Positions 54,957-63,942 of a DNA stretch of 64,000 nucleotides are shown here, piece by piece. The stretch spans positions 3,239,001 to 3,303,000 of the forward strand of contig NZ_CP042910.1 of the NCBI RefSeq assembly GCF_008298035.1, in the 5' to 3' direction. Both the position numbers and the translations under genes were made by a program. The notes under the pieces are model-generated. The model worked only from the letters and a program-made list of their open reading frames with translations, made no database searches and was not told the origin of the DNA. Position 1 is the first letter of the stretch; every line of letters starts with the position of its first letter. The DNA is from Gimesia maris. GTDB taxonomy: Bacteria > Planctomycetota > Planctomycetia > Planctomycetales > Planctomycetaceae.

Positions 54957-57167
54957 ATGCGCCGTCAACTGTTCCAATATGTGTGTTTTGGTATTGGTTT
55001 TGTGATATTCTCAACAGTCGTGTCCTCCAATATGCAGGCACAGACTGAGCAGGAAGTGACCGCTTCCCGTCTTAAGGGAGTCGAGTTTCTCAAATCCCAG
55101 CAGCAGGAAGATGGCAGCTGGGAATTTGAAGGTCATCCGGTGGGGATTACAGCGCTCTGTACGATGGCGCTTCTGGAGAATGGGATCCCTGTCAATGATC
55201 CTCTGATTCAGAAAGGCAGGCAGTTTGTCCTGAAGGACTCAGAGAAACTCAAATCAACATATGATCTGTCTCTGGCAATTCTGCTCTTATCGCGAATCGG
55301 TAATCGAGAAGACAAGGCTGAGATCCGCCGGTTCGCTGCACGTTTAATTGCAGGTCAGACCACAACGGGAGGCTGGAGTTATACTTGTCCTCTGGCATCT
55401 GCGAGTAGTTTAAGTAACCCGCGAGCCCGACCCAAACTGGGAACCTCACCCGGCGATAACAGTTGCACTCAATTTGCGGTGCTTGGCCTGTGGACGGCTT
55501 CCCGTTCGAATATTAACATTGATGATTCAATGATCGGGGTGGCACGGCGGTTTGTTGAAACGCAGAACGAAGATGGAGGCTGGAGTTACAAGCTGCCAAC
55601 CGAAGAGATGAAAGAACCATCCAGGAATTCGATGACGCTGGCAGGTTTATTTTGTCTGACAGTGGCCCGTGCGACAAAGATTCGTTCGCTCAATCAGGAC
55701 GTTCTGAAGGATGCAGAATCCAGAACCGAAACGAAGAAGGAAGGCGATACTCTGATCTCCGATCCGATTTTTGCCAAAGGTCTGGAGATGGCGGGCACCT
55801 ATGCTGCAGGAATCAGTGCCTCATCGGCCCGGTACTTTCTCTGGTCGACAGAGCGCGTAGGCGTCTTGCTGGGGCTGGAAACGCTGGGAAAAACCGACTG
55901 GTTTTCCAAAGGGGCCTCCGCGTTAATACAGACACAGAAAGAGGATGGCAGTTGGGAAGACTCGCGCGGGAAACTGGCAGAGACTGCTTTTGCAATTCTG
56001 TTTCTGCGAAAAGCGAATCTGGGGAGTGATATCTCACGGATGCTGAACGGAGAACCGGCAAAGAAATTTCAGATCTATACCCAGGAGAAAAAACCGGAGT
56101 TCGAAACCCTGCAGGCTGCAGTCGCCGCTGCCAAAGCGGGAGATTTGATTCGCGTGAATGGGGATGGGCCGTTTGGAGTGCCTCATCTGGAAATAGATAA
56201 GGATTTGAGCATAGAAGCCGGCTTTGGCTATGCTCCAGTTTTTCAGTATGAACGCGGGAAGAACCGGCTTGGTTTGCGGTCACGGCCGGAACGGGACCCG
56301 GATGTACGCCATATCCTACGGGTATCGAAAGGAACCCTGGCTCTGGAAGGGATCGGTTTTGAATTTGATCCTCCCGAAGTCGGTAAAGATGTCCCCTGGG
56401 CGGCGATTGTGGTGAATGGTGGAAACTTAAAAATGCTGAACTGTACGATTTCAGAGCAGAATGACAAAGGCATGGCAGCAGTTCAATTTTTAAAACCGAC
56501 CGACTCGACAATAACAAACTGTTTTTTCGTGGGAGGACGCGCATCCTTTGAAATCGAAGGGACGGGGAAACAGACGATTTCGGTTGATGATTCGATTCTT
56601 TTTTCACGAAAAATATTCTCTGTTCTGAAAAGTACCGGTACGACTGCGGGGGGCGATATTAATCTGAATCTGTCTCATTGTACGGTTCAAGGTGCTGAAG
56701 GTTTTGTGTTTGAACGATTCGTGAAAAATATTCATGTTAAGAGTGACCACTGTGCGTTCAAAGTAGAAAACCTGGGGCTTTCAATGCTGTCAGCCAAAGG
56801 TTCAAAGGAAAACCGGTCATTTGCAGGAGATGCAAATGTCTATGATGTAGATGACTGGCTGGGGTTGAGCGGCAAGGCTGAGTCCGGAGTGACCGATGTC
56901 AAAAGCTGGAGCCAGTTTTGGGGAAATACCGATGAGACATCTCTGGGAGATACATTGGCGTTTGCATTTCGCCGGCCTAATAATTCATTCAATCATCGCT
57001 ATAAACCCGAGGACTGGGAAGTCTCGGAGAGTTCACCGCTGCTGGCACGAGGACTGGATTTTGGAGCTAAACCGGCGAGTGTTGGTGCCGGCGCAGGATT
57101 CAGCCGCTTTCGCAGTAGTATTCTCTATAATGAATGGAAGCAGAAGCAGCTCGCAGAGGCGAAGTAA
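54957..57167 (+). CDS. Secreted prenyltransferase-fold and beta-helix protein
   Basis: A signal peptide (FQYVCFGIGFVIFSTVVSS) leads to an alpha/alpha-toroid region (~25-360) made of prenyltransferase/squalene-oxidase-type repeats: QQQEDGSWEFEG, TTTGGWSYTCPLA, NEDGGWSYKLP, QKEDGSWEDSRG. These QxxDGxW-like motifs are seen in terpene cyclases and complement-like proteins. The second half (~370-730) changes to a parallel beta-helix type sequence (FETLQAAVAAAKAGDLIRVNGDGPFG; GNLKMLNCTISEQNDKG). No DxDD cyclase motif was found, so enzyme activity is doubtful. A GTG codon one position before the ATG is an alternative start. Confidence 0.78.
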   Translation: MRRQLFQYVCFGIGFVIFSTVVSSNMQAQTEQEVTASRLKGVEFLKSQQQEDGSWEFEGHPVGITALCTMALLENGIPVNDPLIQKGRQFVLKDSEKLKSTYDLSLAILLLSRIGNREDKAEIRRFAARLIAGQTTTGGWSYTCPLASASSLSNPRARPKLGTSPGDNSCTQFAVLGLWTASRSNINIDDSMIGVARRFVETQNEDGGWSYKLPTEEMKEPSRNSMTLAGLFCLTVARATKIRSLNQDVLKDAESRTETKKEGDTLISDPIFAKGLEMAGTYAAGISASSARYFLWSTERVGVLLGLETLGKTDWFSKGASALIQTQKEDGSWEDSRGKLAETAFAILFLRKANLGSDISRMLNGEPAKKFQIYTQEKKPEFETLQAAVAAAKAGDLIRVNGDGPFGVPHLEIDKDLSIEAGFGYAPVFQYERGKNRLGLRSRPERDPDVRHILRVSKGTLALEGIGFEFDPPEVGKDVPWAAIVVNGGNLKMLNCTISEQNDKGMAAVQFLKPTDSTITNCFFVGGRASFEIEGTGKQTISVDDSILFSRKIFSVLKSTGTTAGGDINLNLSHCTVQGAEGFVFERFVKNIHVKSDHCAFKVENLGLSMLSAKGSKENRSFAGDANVYDVDDWLGLSGKAESGVTDVKSWSQFWGNTDETSLGDTLAFAFRRPNNSFNHRYKPEDWEVSESSPLLARGLDFGAKPASVGAGAGFSRFRSSILYNEWKQKQLAEAK

Positions 57168-57305
57168 GCGGAATTCGAGCCGAAAGCGATTTGCTTTTCC
57201 TTCATCAAACGTTAGAATTCCCTGCTGACTGATATTTATGGCTGTTCATGAATATCATTTCACCCTGTCAACGATTCGACGGTGAGAACGTTCACCGATT
57301 TATGA

Positions 57306-58409
57306 ATGAATTCGAGTAAACAGCGCCGCCAGATTATTTTTGAAGCGGCACGACTGATGTATTCGCGACAAGAGACAGAATATTATCGGGCCAAAATGAA
57401 AGCGGCCCGTAAAGTCTGCCAGGGCTGGGTTAAACCAGCCGATCTCCCCAGTAACCGCGAAATTCGAGACGAAATCCAGCGTTTTGCCTGCACGTTTGAG
57501 GGCGAATCCCGCACTGAAAATCTGCTGGGCATGCGGCTGCAGGCGTTGCGGTTTCTGCGAATGTTCAAGCCGTTTCATCCAAAACTGATCGGCAGTACTC
57601 TGACCGGACATATTCGACAGGGCTCGGATATTGATATTCATGTGTTTTCACACAGTTGTGAAGCAATAACGGCGCAACTGGATGAGGAAGGGATTTCCTA
57701 TCGTGTCGAACACAAAACCGTGAAAAAACATGGTGAAGAGCGAATTTTTACACACATCCATATTCAAGATGAATTTCCTGTAGAACTGACTTTGTATCCC
57801 ACCGAGCGTTCAAGCTATGGATTCAAGTGTTCGATTACCGGGAAACGGATTGAACGTGCCACATTGCCTGAGTTTGAACAACTGCTGGAAAAAGAATATC
57901 CGGGGATCGATCTGGATCAGCGGCTGGCGGAAGTTGAAGAGAGCATCGACCGGTTCCAGATGTATCGTTTGTTGCTGCTCCCATTAGCGGGAGTTAAACA
58001 GTCCAAAAAATATCATCCGGAAGGAGATGCGTTATATCACAGCCTGCAGGTGTATGATCTGGCCTGTGATGAGCTCCCCTATGACGAGGAGTTTCAGTTG
58101 GCTGCATTACTGCATGATGTGGGAAAGGCCATTGATCCGCATGATCACGTCGAAGCGGGCTTGCAGGCGCTGGAAGGATTGATTACAGAAAGGACTGCCT
58201 GGTTGATTCAGCATCATATGGATGCGCATGCCATCCGGGCAGGAACGCTGGGAGCACGTGCACGACGGCGGTTGATGGCGAACGAAAGCTATGAAGATCT
58301 GCTGTTGCTGGAAGAGTGCGATCACAATGGTCGTGAACCAGGGGTTGAGGTGCCTGATGTGGAAGATGCTCTAGAAGCGATTCAGGAACTGTCCCGCCTG
58401 TGCGGCTGA
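57306..58409 (+). CDS. Nucleotidyltransferase-like and HD-domain fusion
   Basis: A 367-residue protein in two parts. Residues ~60-200 resemble a DNA-polymerase-beta type nucleotidyltransferase: LIGSTLTGHIRQGSDIDIHVF carries the Gly-Ser at 96-97 and the two catalytic Asp at 108 and 110, with VELTLY as a possible third acidic position. Residues ~225-365 form an HD domain, with LLHDVGKA at His270/Asp271 and HHMDAHAIR later. Both active sites look intact. Such fusions occur in CCA-adding enzymes, GlnD and stringent-response proteins, but this lacks their other signatures. It could add or remove nucleotides on RNA or protein; no specific role is assignable. Confidence 0.75.
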   Translation: MNSSKQRRQIIFEAARLMYSRQETEYYRAKMKAARKVCQGWVKPADLPSNREIRDEIQRFACTFEGESRTENLLGMRLQALRFLRMFKPFHPKLIGSTLTGHIRQGSDIDIHVFSHSCEAITAQLDEEGISYRVEHKTVKKHGEERIFTHIHIQDEFPVELTLYPTERSSYGFKCSITGKRIERATLPEFEQLLEKEYPGIDLDQRLAEVEESIDRFQMYRLLLLPLAGVKQSKKYHPEGDALYHSLQVYDLACDELPYDEEFQLAALLHDVGKAIDPHDHVEAGLQALEGLITERTAWLIQHHMDAHAIRAGTLGARARRRLMANESYEDLLLLEECDHNGREPGVEVPDVEDALEAIQELSRLCG

Positions 58410-58465
58410 TTTCTCCCTAATTAAAAATAGTATTATTATAATTAAATGAGAGAGGATTTATACCA

Positions 58466-58837
58466 ATGCCAAAACGTGTCTTGAGTGTCGGACAATGTGT
58501 GCCGGATTCCAGTTCATTATCACGCTTTCTGACCAGCCACTTTGATGTGAAGATTGATCAGGCAGATGTGGAAAACGATACCATGGAGAAATTAAAATCG
58601 ACGGAGTATGACCTGGTCCTGATCAACCGCAAACTGGATGCCGACTACAGTGACGGTATTGAACTCATCCAGAAGATCAAAGCCGGTTCCGATGTCAAAC
58701 AGAGTCCGCTGATGCTGGTCTCCAATTATCCGGAGTACCAGGAACAGGCCGTTGAGGTGGGAGCCGTGTATGGTATTGGTAAAGATCAATACCGGGATCC
58801 ACAGACAGCTGCCCGTCTGCAGCCTTATTTAGGTTGA
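58466..58837 (+). CDS. Receiver-like protein without phosphoacceptor
   Basis: A CheY-like fold over 123 residues: alternating strands and helices with KSTEYDLVLINRKLDADYSDGIELIQKI, and Lys106 in GIGKDQ. The phosphoacceptor position is Asn54 (LINR) rather than Asp, and the usual Asp-Asp pocket after strand 1 is absent (SVGQCV). It may be a phosphorylation-independent or decoy receiver. Its last 13 bases overlap the convergent amidohydrolase gene. Confidence 0.75.
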   Translation: MPKRVLSVGQCVPDSSSLSRFLTSHFDVKIDQADVENDTMEKLKSTEYDLVLINRKLDADYSDGIELIQKIKAGSDVKQSPLMLVSNYPEYQEQAVEVGAVYGIGKDQYRDPQTAARLQPYLG

Positions 58838-60429
58838 TAGCGGAGATAGCGGCCCGGTAATGTCTGCGAAGTGATTTCCAGCGGCTGATTATTGTGTACA
58901 ATGGGAATTCCATTGGTGAAGACATATTCGATGCCGCTGGAGAATTGCTGCGGATTATCATAGGTGGCATGATCCTGCACCGTATCAGGATCAAAAATCA
59001 CCAGGTCTGCAAAATGCTGTTCTTTCACGAACCCCCGCTGCGCCATGCCGAAACGTTTCGCTGCAGAACCGGATAATTTATAGACAGCATCTTCCAGTGA
59101 AAAGAGCTTGTGGTCTCGTACGCAGGGACCCAGCAGACGGGCTGCCGAACCAAACTGGCGAGGGTGGATCATGCCCCCTTCCATATAAATTCCGTCGGTT
59201 CCCATCATGTACAGGTCATGCTTCAGAACAGGATCAACGAGCCGGTCATCTCCCATGTTAAAGACCAGCAGGACCGCCATTTCTTCTTCAATCAGCAGGT
59301 TGATCAATGCTTCTTCTTTAGGAAGACCTGATTCTTCCACATACTGGCTCAGCGATTTGCCTTGATGCTGTTTATTCTTTTCGGTGAGTACCCAGGCAAT
59401 CTGGATCGCAGAAATATCCAGCAGATAATTTTCCAGTCCATATTTGAAACGCAACTGCATTTCGGGCTGTTTTAACTTTTCAATCGCTTTTTTCGGTCCG
59501 TCTTCAAATACTTCATAAGGCAGCAGAAAGTGCAGCATGGTGGAACCGGGTTGATAGGGATACACATCAAACGAGATATCAACTTCGTGACGGGCAACTT
59601 TGTCGATGTATTCGAGAGCCTCTTCTGCCTGACCGGGATGTTGCCCTTTCATATGGGAAATATGCACTTTGACCCCTGCTCTTTTTCCAATCTCAACCAG
59701 TTCTTCGATAGCCGGCATCAGCGATTTTTTGTAGCGGATATGCGAGACATAGAGCCCGTCGTATTCGGCCATTGCCTGACAGGCTTCGACCAGTTCATCT
59801 GTTGTGGAAAAACATTGCGCGACATAATCGAGACCGGTTGACAGGCCGACTGCGCCTGCCTCCATCCCTTTGCGGACATCGGCGCAGATCTGTTTCATCT
59901 GAAAATCATCAACTCGCTGACGACCGAAACCACACGCCATTGAACGCAGGTTCGCATAGGGAATGTGCGTCATTACGTTCTGCACATTCTTGCCGTCGAT
60001 CAGGTTCATATAATCCTGCAGCGATTCCCAGCCGGTATATTCATGCGGGTAGAGTCCGTCCAGCGACTGCAGATAATAGACCCAGTCCGCAGCGGTGCAG
60101 CGGTCCACGGGGGCATACGAGATACCATCCGCCATGATGACTTCGGTGGTGAAGCCCTGAGAGGTTTTGGAGATGAAGTTGGGTGTATTGAGCAGCCAGC
60201 TGTCGGAGTGATTATGTACATCCACAAAACCGGGAGCGACGACTTTGTTGGTGGCGTCGATCACGGTGGCTCCTGAACTTTCAGGCAGTTCACCAATCGC
60301 GACGATGGCATCCCCTTTGATACCGACATCTGCCTGATAGCGCGGAGAACCTGTACCATCAATCACAGTACCGCCAGAAATTAAAATATCAAAAACTGGG
60401 TTTTCGCCGGTGGATTCATGGGTGTTCAT
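58825..60429 (-). CDS. D-aminoacylase-like amidohydrolase
   Basis: An N-acyl-D-amino-acid deacylase-type enzyme of 534 residues. A small beta domain starts LISGGTVIDGTGSPRYQADVG. Metal ligands appear in PGFVDVHNHSDSW (HxHxD) and in VSHIRYKKS, VHISHMKGQHPG and MGTDGIYMEGG. The usual GVTTxVxGxCG stretch is GFTTEVIMADG, so the Cys seen in well-studied members is Asp. The substrate may be a D-amino-acid derivative or another amide. It overlaps the receiver-like gene by 13 bases, tail to tail. Confidence 0.85.
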   Translation of the reverse strand: MNTHESTGENPVFDILISGGTVIDGTGSPRYQADVGIKGDAIVAIGELPESSGATVIDATNKVVAPGFVDVHNHSDSWLLNTPNFISKTSQGFTTEVIMADGISYAPVDRCTAADWVYYLQSLDGLYPHEYTGWESLQDYMNLIDGKNVQNVMTHIPYANLRSMACGFGRQRVDDFQMKQICADVRKGMEAGAVGLSTGLDYVAQCFSTTDELVEACQAMAEYDGLYVSHIRYKKSLMPAIEELVEIGKRAGVKVHISHMKGQHPGQAEEALEYIDKVARHEVDISFDVYPYQPGSTMLHFLLPYEVFEDGPKKAIEKLKQPEMQLRFKYGLENYLLDISAIQIAWVLTEKNKQHQGKSLSQYVEESGLPKEEALINLLIEEEMAVLLVFNMGDDRLVDPVLKHDLYMMGTDGIYMEGGMIHPRQFGSAARLLGPCVRDHKLFSLEDAVYKLSGSAAKRFGMAQRGFVKEQHFADLVIFDPDTVQDHATYDNPQQFSSGIEYVFTNGIPIVHNNQPLEITSQTLPGRYLRYQPK

Positions 60430-60750
60430 AGATTACGTCAATTTCATCTAGCGGGGTGATCTGGGTGGGAACGCTGAATCTTAAGTTTACTTTGACATGA
60501 TTCCTGTTCAGAGAAAAGTCTCGCTGGAAAATATTTCAAAATAATCAGGAGCTCTCAAGCCTCAGCCCTGAAGCTGCTGTTTGAAGATCCTGCCTGATTT
60601 AGGCGTAATTCTGTTTTCTTTCGTCTGGGGGATAACTACAATAAATAGAAATTATCCGATATGAGAATCCTGAAAGTTCAGAAACGTTTTAACCGACAAA
60701 GATAAAATGGCGTAATACGATAACATTAGACATTCAAACAGGAGCACTTC
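60430..60750. other. Divergent intergenic region
   Basis: 321 bases between divergent genes, with no reading frame of note. AGGAG lies 5 bases ahead of the ATG at 60751. Possible promoter elements for both directions exist in the AT-rich parts, but none is convincing. Confidence 0.4.
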
Positions 60751-62076
60751 ATGAGTCAACGTACTACTCGCCGCGAGTTTATTAAACAATCCTCGGCGTT
60801 AGGCGCCGCGTTCTGGGTAAGCGGACAAAACCTGCTGGCAGCAGAAAAATCGCCACTGGAAAAATTGAATTTTGCTTCGATTGGTGTCGGCGGCAAAGGT
60901 TCCAGCGATTCAAAATCTGCCGCCGATAACGGGAATTTGATTGCCATCTGTGATATCGATGACAAACGTCTGCTCAAAGCGGCAGCCCGCTATCCCAAAG
61001 CGAAAAAGTTTAATGATTACCGGGAAATGCTGACCGAAATGGAAGGCCAGATTGATGCGGTCACTGTCAGTACTCCAGATCATTCACACGCTCCTGCCAG
61101 TGTGATGGCGATGAAAAAAGGCAAGCACTGTTTTACTCAGAAACCATTGACCTGGTCAGTTCACGAAGCACGTGTGATGCGGGAAACAGCTCAAGAACAT
61201 GGCGTGGCCACTCAGATGGGGAACCAGGGAACAGCCAAGGACGGATTCCGGGAAGCTGTCGAAGTCATTCGTTCGGGCGTACTGGGGAACGTACGGGAAG
61301 CACATGTATGGACCAACCGGCCTGTATGGGGCAAAGGCGTTGATCGTCCACCCACAGGGGAACCGGCTCCCAAACACATTCACTGGGATCTGTTCCTGGG
61401 ACCTGCACCCTACCGCGAATTCAGCACATTGTACCATCCGTTTGAATGGCGTGGCTGGCTGGATTTCGGCACCGGGGCTCTGGGCGACATGGCTTGTCAC
61501 ACCATGAACATGCATGTGATGGCGCTGGATCTGTACGATCCACAGTCGATTGTCGCAGAACAGGAAGGCATGATCGAAAACGAAACCTATCCCAAGTCCA
61601 CGAAGATCACTTATCAGTTTGGTGAGCGCGGCGAAGGAAACAAACTCTGCCCGCTGAAACTGACCTGGTACGATGGCGGTAATTTACCACCTGAAGAACT
61701 GCTGATGGGTGAGAAAATGAAATCGAGTGGCGTGGTTCTCGTGGGAGATGAAGGTAATTTTTATACGCCCGATGACTACGGCGCAGAATATGTGCTGCTG
61801 CCCAAAGACAAGTTCAAAGACTTCAAAAAACCGGAGCAGAGCCTGCCTCGTTCTCCCGGTCACTTTGAAGAATTTGTTGTGGCCTGTAAAGGCGGAGATC
61901 CGGCAATGTCCAGCTTCAACTACGCCAGCCGTCTGACAGAAACGACCCTGCTGGGCAATGCTGCCATTCGTGCCGGCAAGAAGCTGGAATGGGATGCAAA
62001 GAAAATGGAATTCACGAACGCTCCAGAAGCTAATAAATTCCTGAGTCGTGACTACCGTGATGGATGGTCTCTGTAA
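60751..62076 (+). CDS. Tat-exported Gfo/Idh/MocA family oxidoreductase
   Basis: The N-terminus is a twin-arginine signal ([19 protein letters not shown]), so the folded enzyme is exported. The nucleotide-binding domain opens [17 protein letters not shown] and continues [22 protein letters not shown]. The family EKP motif is QKPLTWS, keeping the Lys; this Q form is common in planctomycete members. The C-terminal domain has [20 protein letters not shown] with the likely catalytic His. NAD(P)-dependent dehydrogenation or carbohydrate cleavage is inferred; the sugar substrate is unknown. AGGAG precedes the ATG. Confidence 0.9.
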   Translation: MSQRTTRREFIKQSSALGAAFWVSGQNLLAAEKSPLEKLNFASIGVGGKGSSDSKSAADNGNLIAICDIDDKRLLKAAARYPKAKKFNDYREMLTEMEGQIDAVTVSTPDHSHAPASVMAMKKGKHCFTQKPLTWSVHEARVMRETAQEHGVATQMGNQGTAKDGFREAVEVIRSGVLGNVREAHVWTNRPVWGKGVDRPPTGEPAPKHIHWDLFLGPAPYREFSTLYHPFEWRGWLDFGTGALGDMACHTMNMHVMALDLYDPQSIVAEQEGMIENETYPKSTKITYQFGERGEGNKLCPLKLTWYDGGNLPPEELLMGEKMKSSGVVLVGDEGNFYTPDDYGAEYVLLPKDKFKDFKKPEQSLPRSPGHFEEFVVACKGGDPAMSSFNYASRLTETTLLGNAAIRAGKKLEWDAKKMEFTNAPEANKFLSRDYRDGWSL

Positions 62077-62101
62077 ACTGAGATTATCTGGTTAAATAAT
62101 A

Positions 62102-62136
62102 AAGCCCCGCGGGACACTGGTTCCGTGGGGCTTTTT
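62102..62136 (+). terminator. Terminator after the oxidoreductase gene
   Basis: AAGCCCCGCGGGA pairs with TTCCGTGGGGCTT around CACTGG, with two imperfect pairs, and is followed by TTTTT. On the minus strand the preceding bases offer AATAATAAA, so it may also serve the convergent small gene. Confidence 0.85.
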
Positions 62137-62153
62137 AGTTTGAGATGAACGGA

Positions 62154-62432
62154 TCAGCGAATAATATCTTCCAGCGCCGAAAGTGAAACGACTTCTCTTC
62201 GCGAGACCAGCGCGCGCTCTCGATTCGCGGCGATCCCGTGCAGACCAATTTTATGGACGTACGTTTCCCGTGTGGTAGTAGTATCGCGCAGATCATGTAC
62301 GTCTGCATTTTCCAGAAACAGGTAATGCTGATCCTGCCCGATCAGAGTTCCGGCGATCACATACAGACTGGAAAGGTCGACGACGACCGTTTTTCCAATC
62401 AGCTGTGCCAGATACTGGGAATCCTCACTCAT
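62154..62432 (-). CDS. Sm-like small protein
   Basis: 92 residues. LIGKTVVVDLSSLYVIAGTLIGQDQHYLFLENADVHDL follows the beta-strand pattern of the Sm fold (Hfq/Lsm), where a strand-turn pattern with GTLxGxDxxYLxLxxA is typical. The C-terminal third is more polar and helical (IAANRERALVSRREVVSLSALEDIIR). It is not Hfq: the usual Hfq motifs are absent. It could bind RNA as a ring, but this is inference from the fold alone. It is convergent to the oxidoreductase gene. Confidence 0.7.
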   Translation of the reverse strand: MSEDSQYLAQLIGKTVVVDLSSLYVIAGTLIGQDQHYLFLENADVHDLRDTTTTRETYVHKIGLHGIAANRERALVSRREVVSLSALEDIIR

Positions 62433-62775
62433 CTTATGTTCTGTCCTAAACTGGATGCCGAGCGATCTCAGCAGATGTTACTATTTTCTGAGCCTCTATT
62501 CTGACTGGATTTCCATTGAAATCAACCGGTGGAGCTCAGACAGTCTGGAAGATTTCAGCCATGGAACGTTCCACGAAGGGCGCGGTGGTAAACCTGGGTT
62601 GACCAGATTCGCAAAATGAAATAAGAGAGAGTACTCAGAATTCTCTCACCTCTTCTGACTGCTTTCCCCACACAATAATTAAATCCAAGTCTTGATATAT
62701 CAATCGTTTAGGCATAGTACAGCCATCTCGTTGATGTTTATCTTGTTCTGTCTCACACTCGTGAAACGGGTTAAT
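62433..62775. other. Intergenic region with weak promoter
   Basis: No gene is seen. A palindrome TTGATATATCAA (62692-62703) begins with TTGATA, a good -35 form, and 17 bases later comes TAGTAC, a poor -10. If this is the promoter, the plus-strand gene must start downstream at 62734 or 62776 rather than at the TTG inside the box. A weak hairpin (GAGAGA / TCTCTC, about 62625-62650) has no T-run. Confidence 0.35.
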
Positions 62776-63942
62776 ATGAAGATTTCCAGTTCCCAATCTA
62801 AATCGTCAATTATCATGTACGCCTGCCTGGTCTGCTTCGGTCTGTCCGATCTGGATCTTGCATTTTCTCAGGAACCCCTGCCGGCAACAGTTCGTTCCGA
62901 GACCTCATTGCTGTTGATGAAAACCGGCCGCATGGTTTCCGGCGAGATCAGTGAAAGTGCCGGTGGATATCTCGTTAAGAACCCGACCGGCAGCATGGTG
63001 GTTCCCTTCGACAGCGTGTTGTTCGAAGCGAAGGATTTACATGAAATCTACCTGAAACAGCGTGCGGCAATGAAGTACCCGACAGCGAATTCACATCTGG
63101 ATCTAGCCCGCTGGTGCATCACCAATGAGCTTTACGAAGAGGCCAAAAGTGAGTTGCGCGATGCGATCCGGCTGGAACCAAAACGTTCGGAACCACAGTT
63201 GATGCTACGTCGACTGATGGGCGTTTCAGCCGAGAATCAGCCTACAGTCCAGGAAAAGATTCAGGAAACTTTGATCAAAAAACAACTGGAAAGTTCTGAC
63301 GAGGCGACCTCGCTGACCGGTATCTCGCGCGAGCAGTCGGCTTTATTTGTACGTAAAATTCAGCCGATCATGCTGAATAAATGTGGGAATGCCAATTGTC
63401 ACGGCAATGCTGCGAAATCGGAATTTCGTCTGACACAGGTCACCCGTCGATATGGAAACCATCGTTTTTATGCTGAGAAAAACCTGGCAGAAGTATTGCG
63501 GTGGATTGACCTGGAAGACCCACTGCGCAGCCAGCTACTGGTCAAATCAGAGCAGGAACATCCGCAGCAGGGAATGGTGGTATACACGGGTTATGCCGGA
63601 CGAAAACAACAGGTGGTTATTCAGAAATGGGTTGCCGATGTAGTTGCGGATCGTATTAAGCAAGATCAGTTACGTGCAGATCGTCTGACGAAGCGGGCGC
63701 AACGCCGTACCGGACAGGCACGGGAAAATCTGCTGAAACTGGCTGCGGGTATTTCGACGACAAAGGAAATTCAGCAGGCTGATATGGAAGTGGAACCAGC
63801 ACAGTTAAAAGGGGATGTCTCCCTGATTTCCGGTTTCGAGCCGAAAAAACTTTCCGATCAGGAAATCAATGAGCTGGTCAAAGAGAAGCCTGCCGATCCG
63901 TTTGATCCGGAACAGTTCAACAACGCTGCTGCTCCAGAGTAA
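62776..63942 (+). CDS. Secreted protein with cytochrome-c-like CxxxxCH motif
   Basis: Signal-type N-terminus (SSIIMYACLVCFGLSDLDLAFS) and a short beta segment (MKTGRMVSGEISESAGGYLV) of unknown family. Two to three TPR-like helices follow (HLDLARWCITNELYEEAKSELRDAIRLEP). Then comes a region like planctomycete cytochrome-c domains, with KIQPIMLNKCGNANCHGNAAKSEFRL; the haem motif spacing is C-x4-C-H instead of C-x2-C-H. The C-terminus is charged and helical. Start choice: ATG 62776 gives a proper signal peptide; an earlier frame opens at a TTG within a promoter-like element. Function unknown. Confidence 0.72.
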   Translation: MKISSSQSKSSIIMYACLVCFGLSDLDLAFSQEPLPATVRSETSLLLMKTGRMVSGEISESAGGYLVKNPTGSMVVPFDSVLFEAKDLHEIYLKQRAAMKYPTANSHLDLARWCITNELYEEAKSELRDAIRLEPKRSEPQLMLRRLMGVSAENQPTVQEKIQETLIKKQLESSDEATSLTGISREQSALFVRKIQPIMLNKCGNANCHGNAAKSEFRLTQVTRRYGNHRFYAEKNLAEVLRWIDLEDPLRSQLLVKSEQEHPQQGMVVYTGYAGRKQQVVIQKWVADVVADRIKQDQLRADRLTKRAQRRTGQARENLLKLAAGISTTKEIQQADMEVEPAQLKGDVSLISGFEPKKLSDQEINELVKEKPADPFDPEQFNNAAAPE

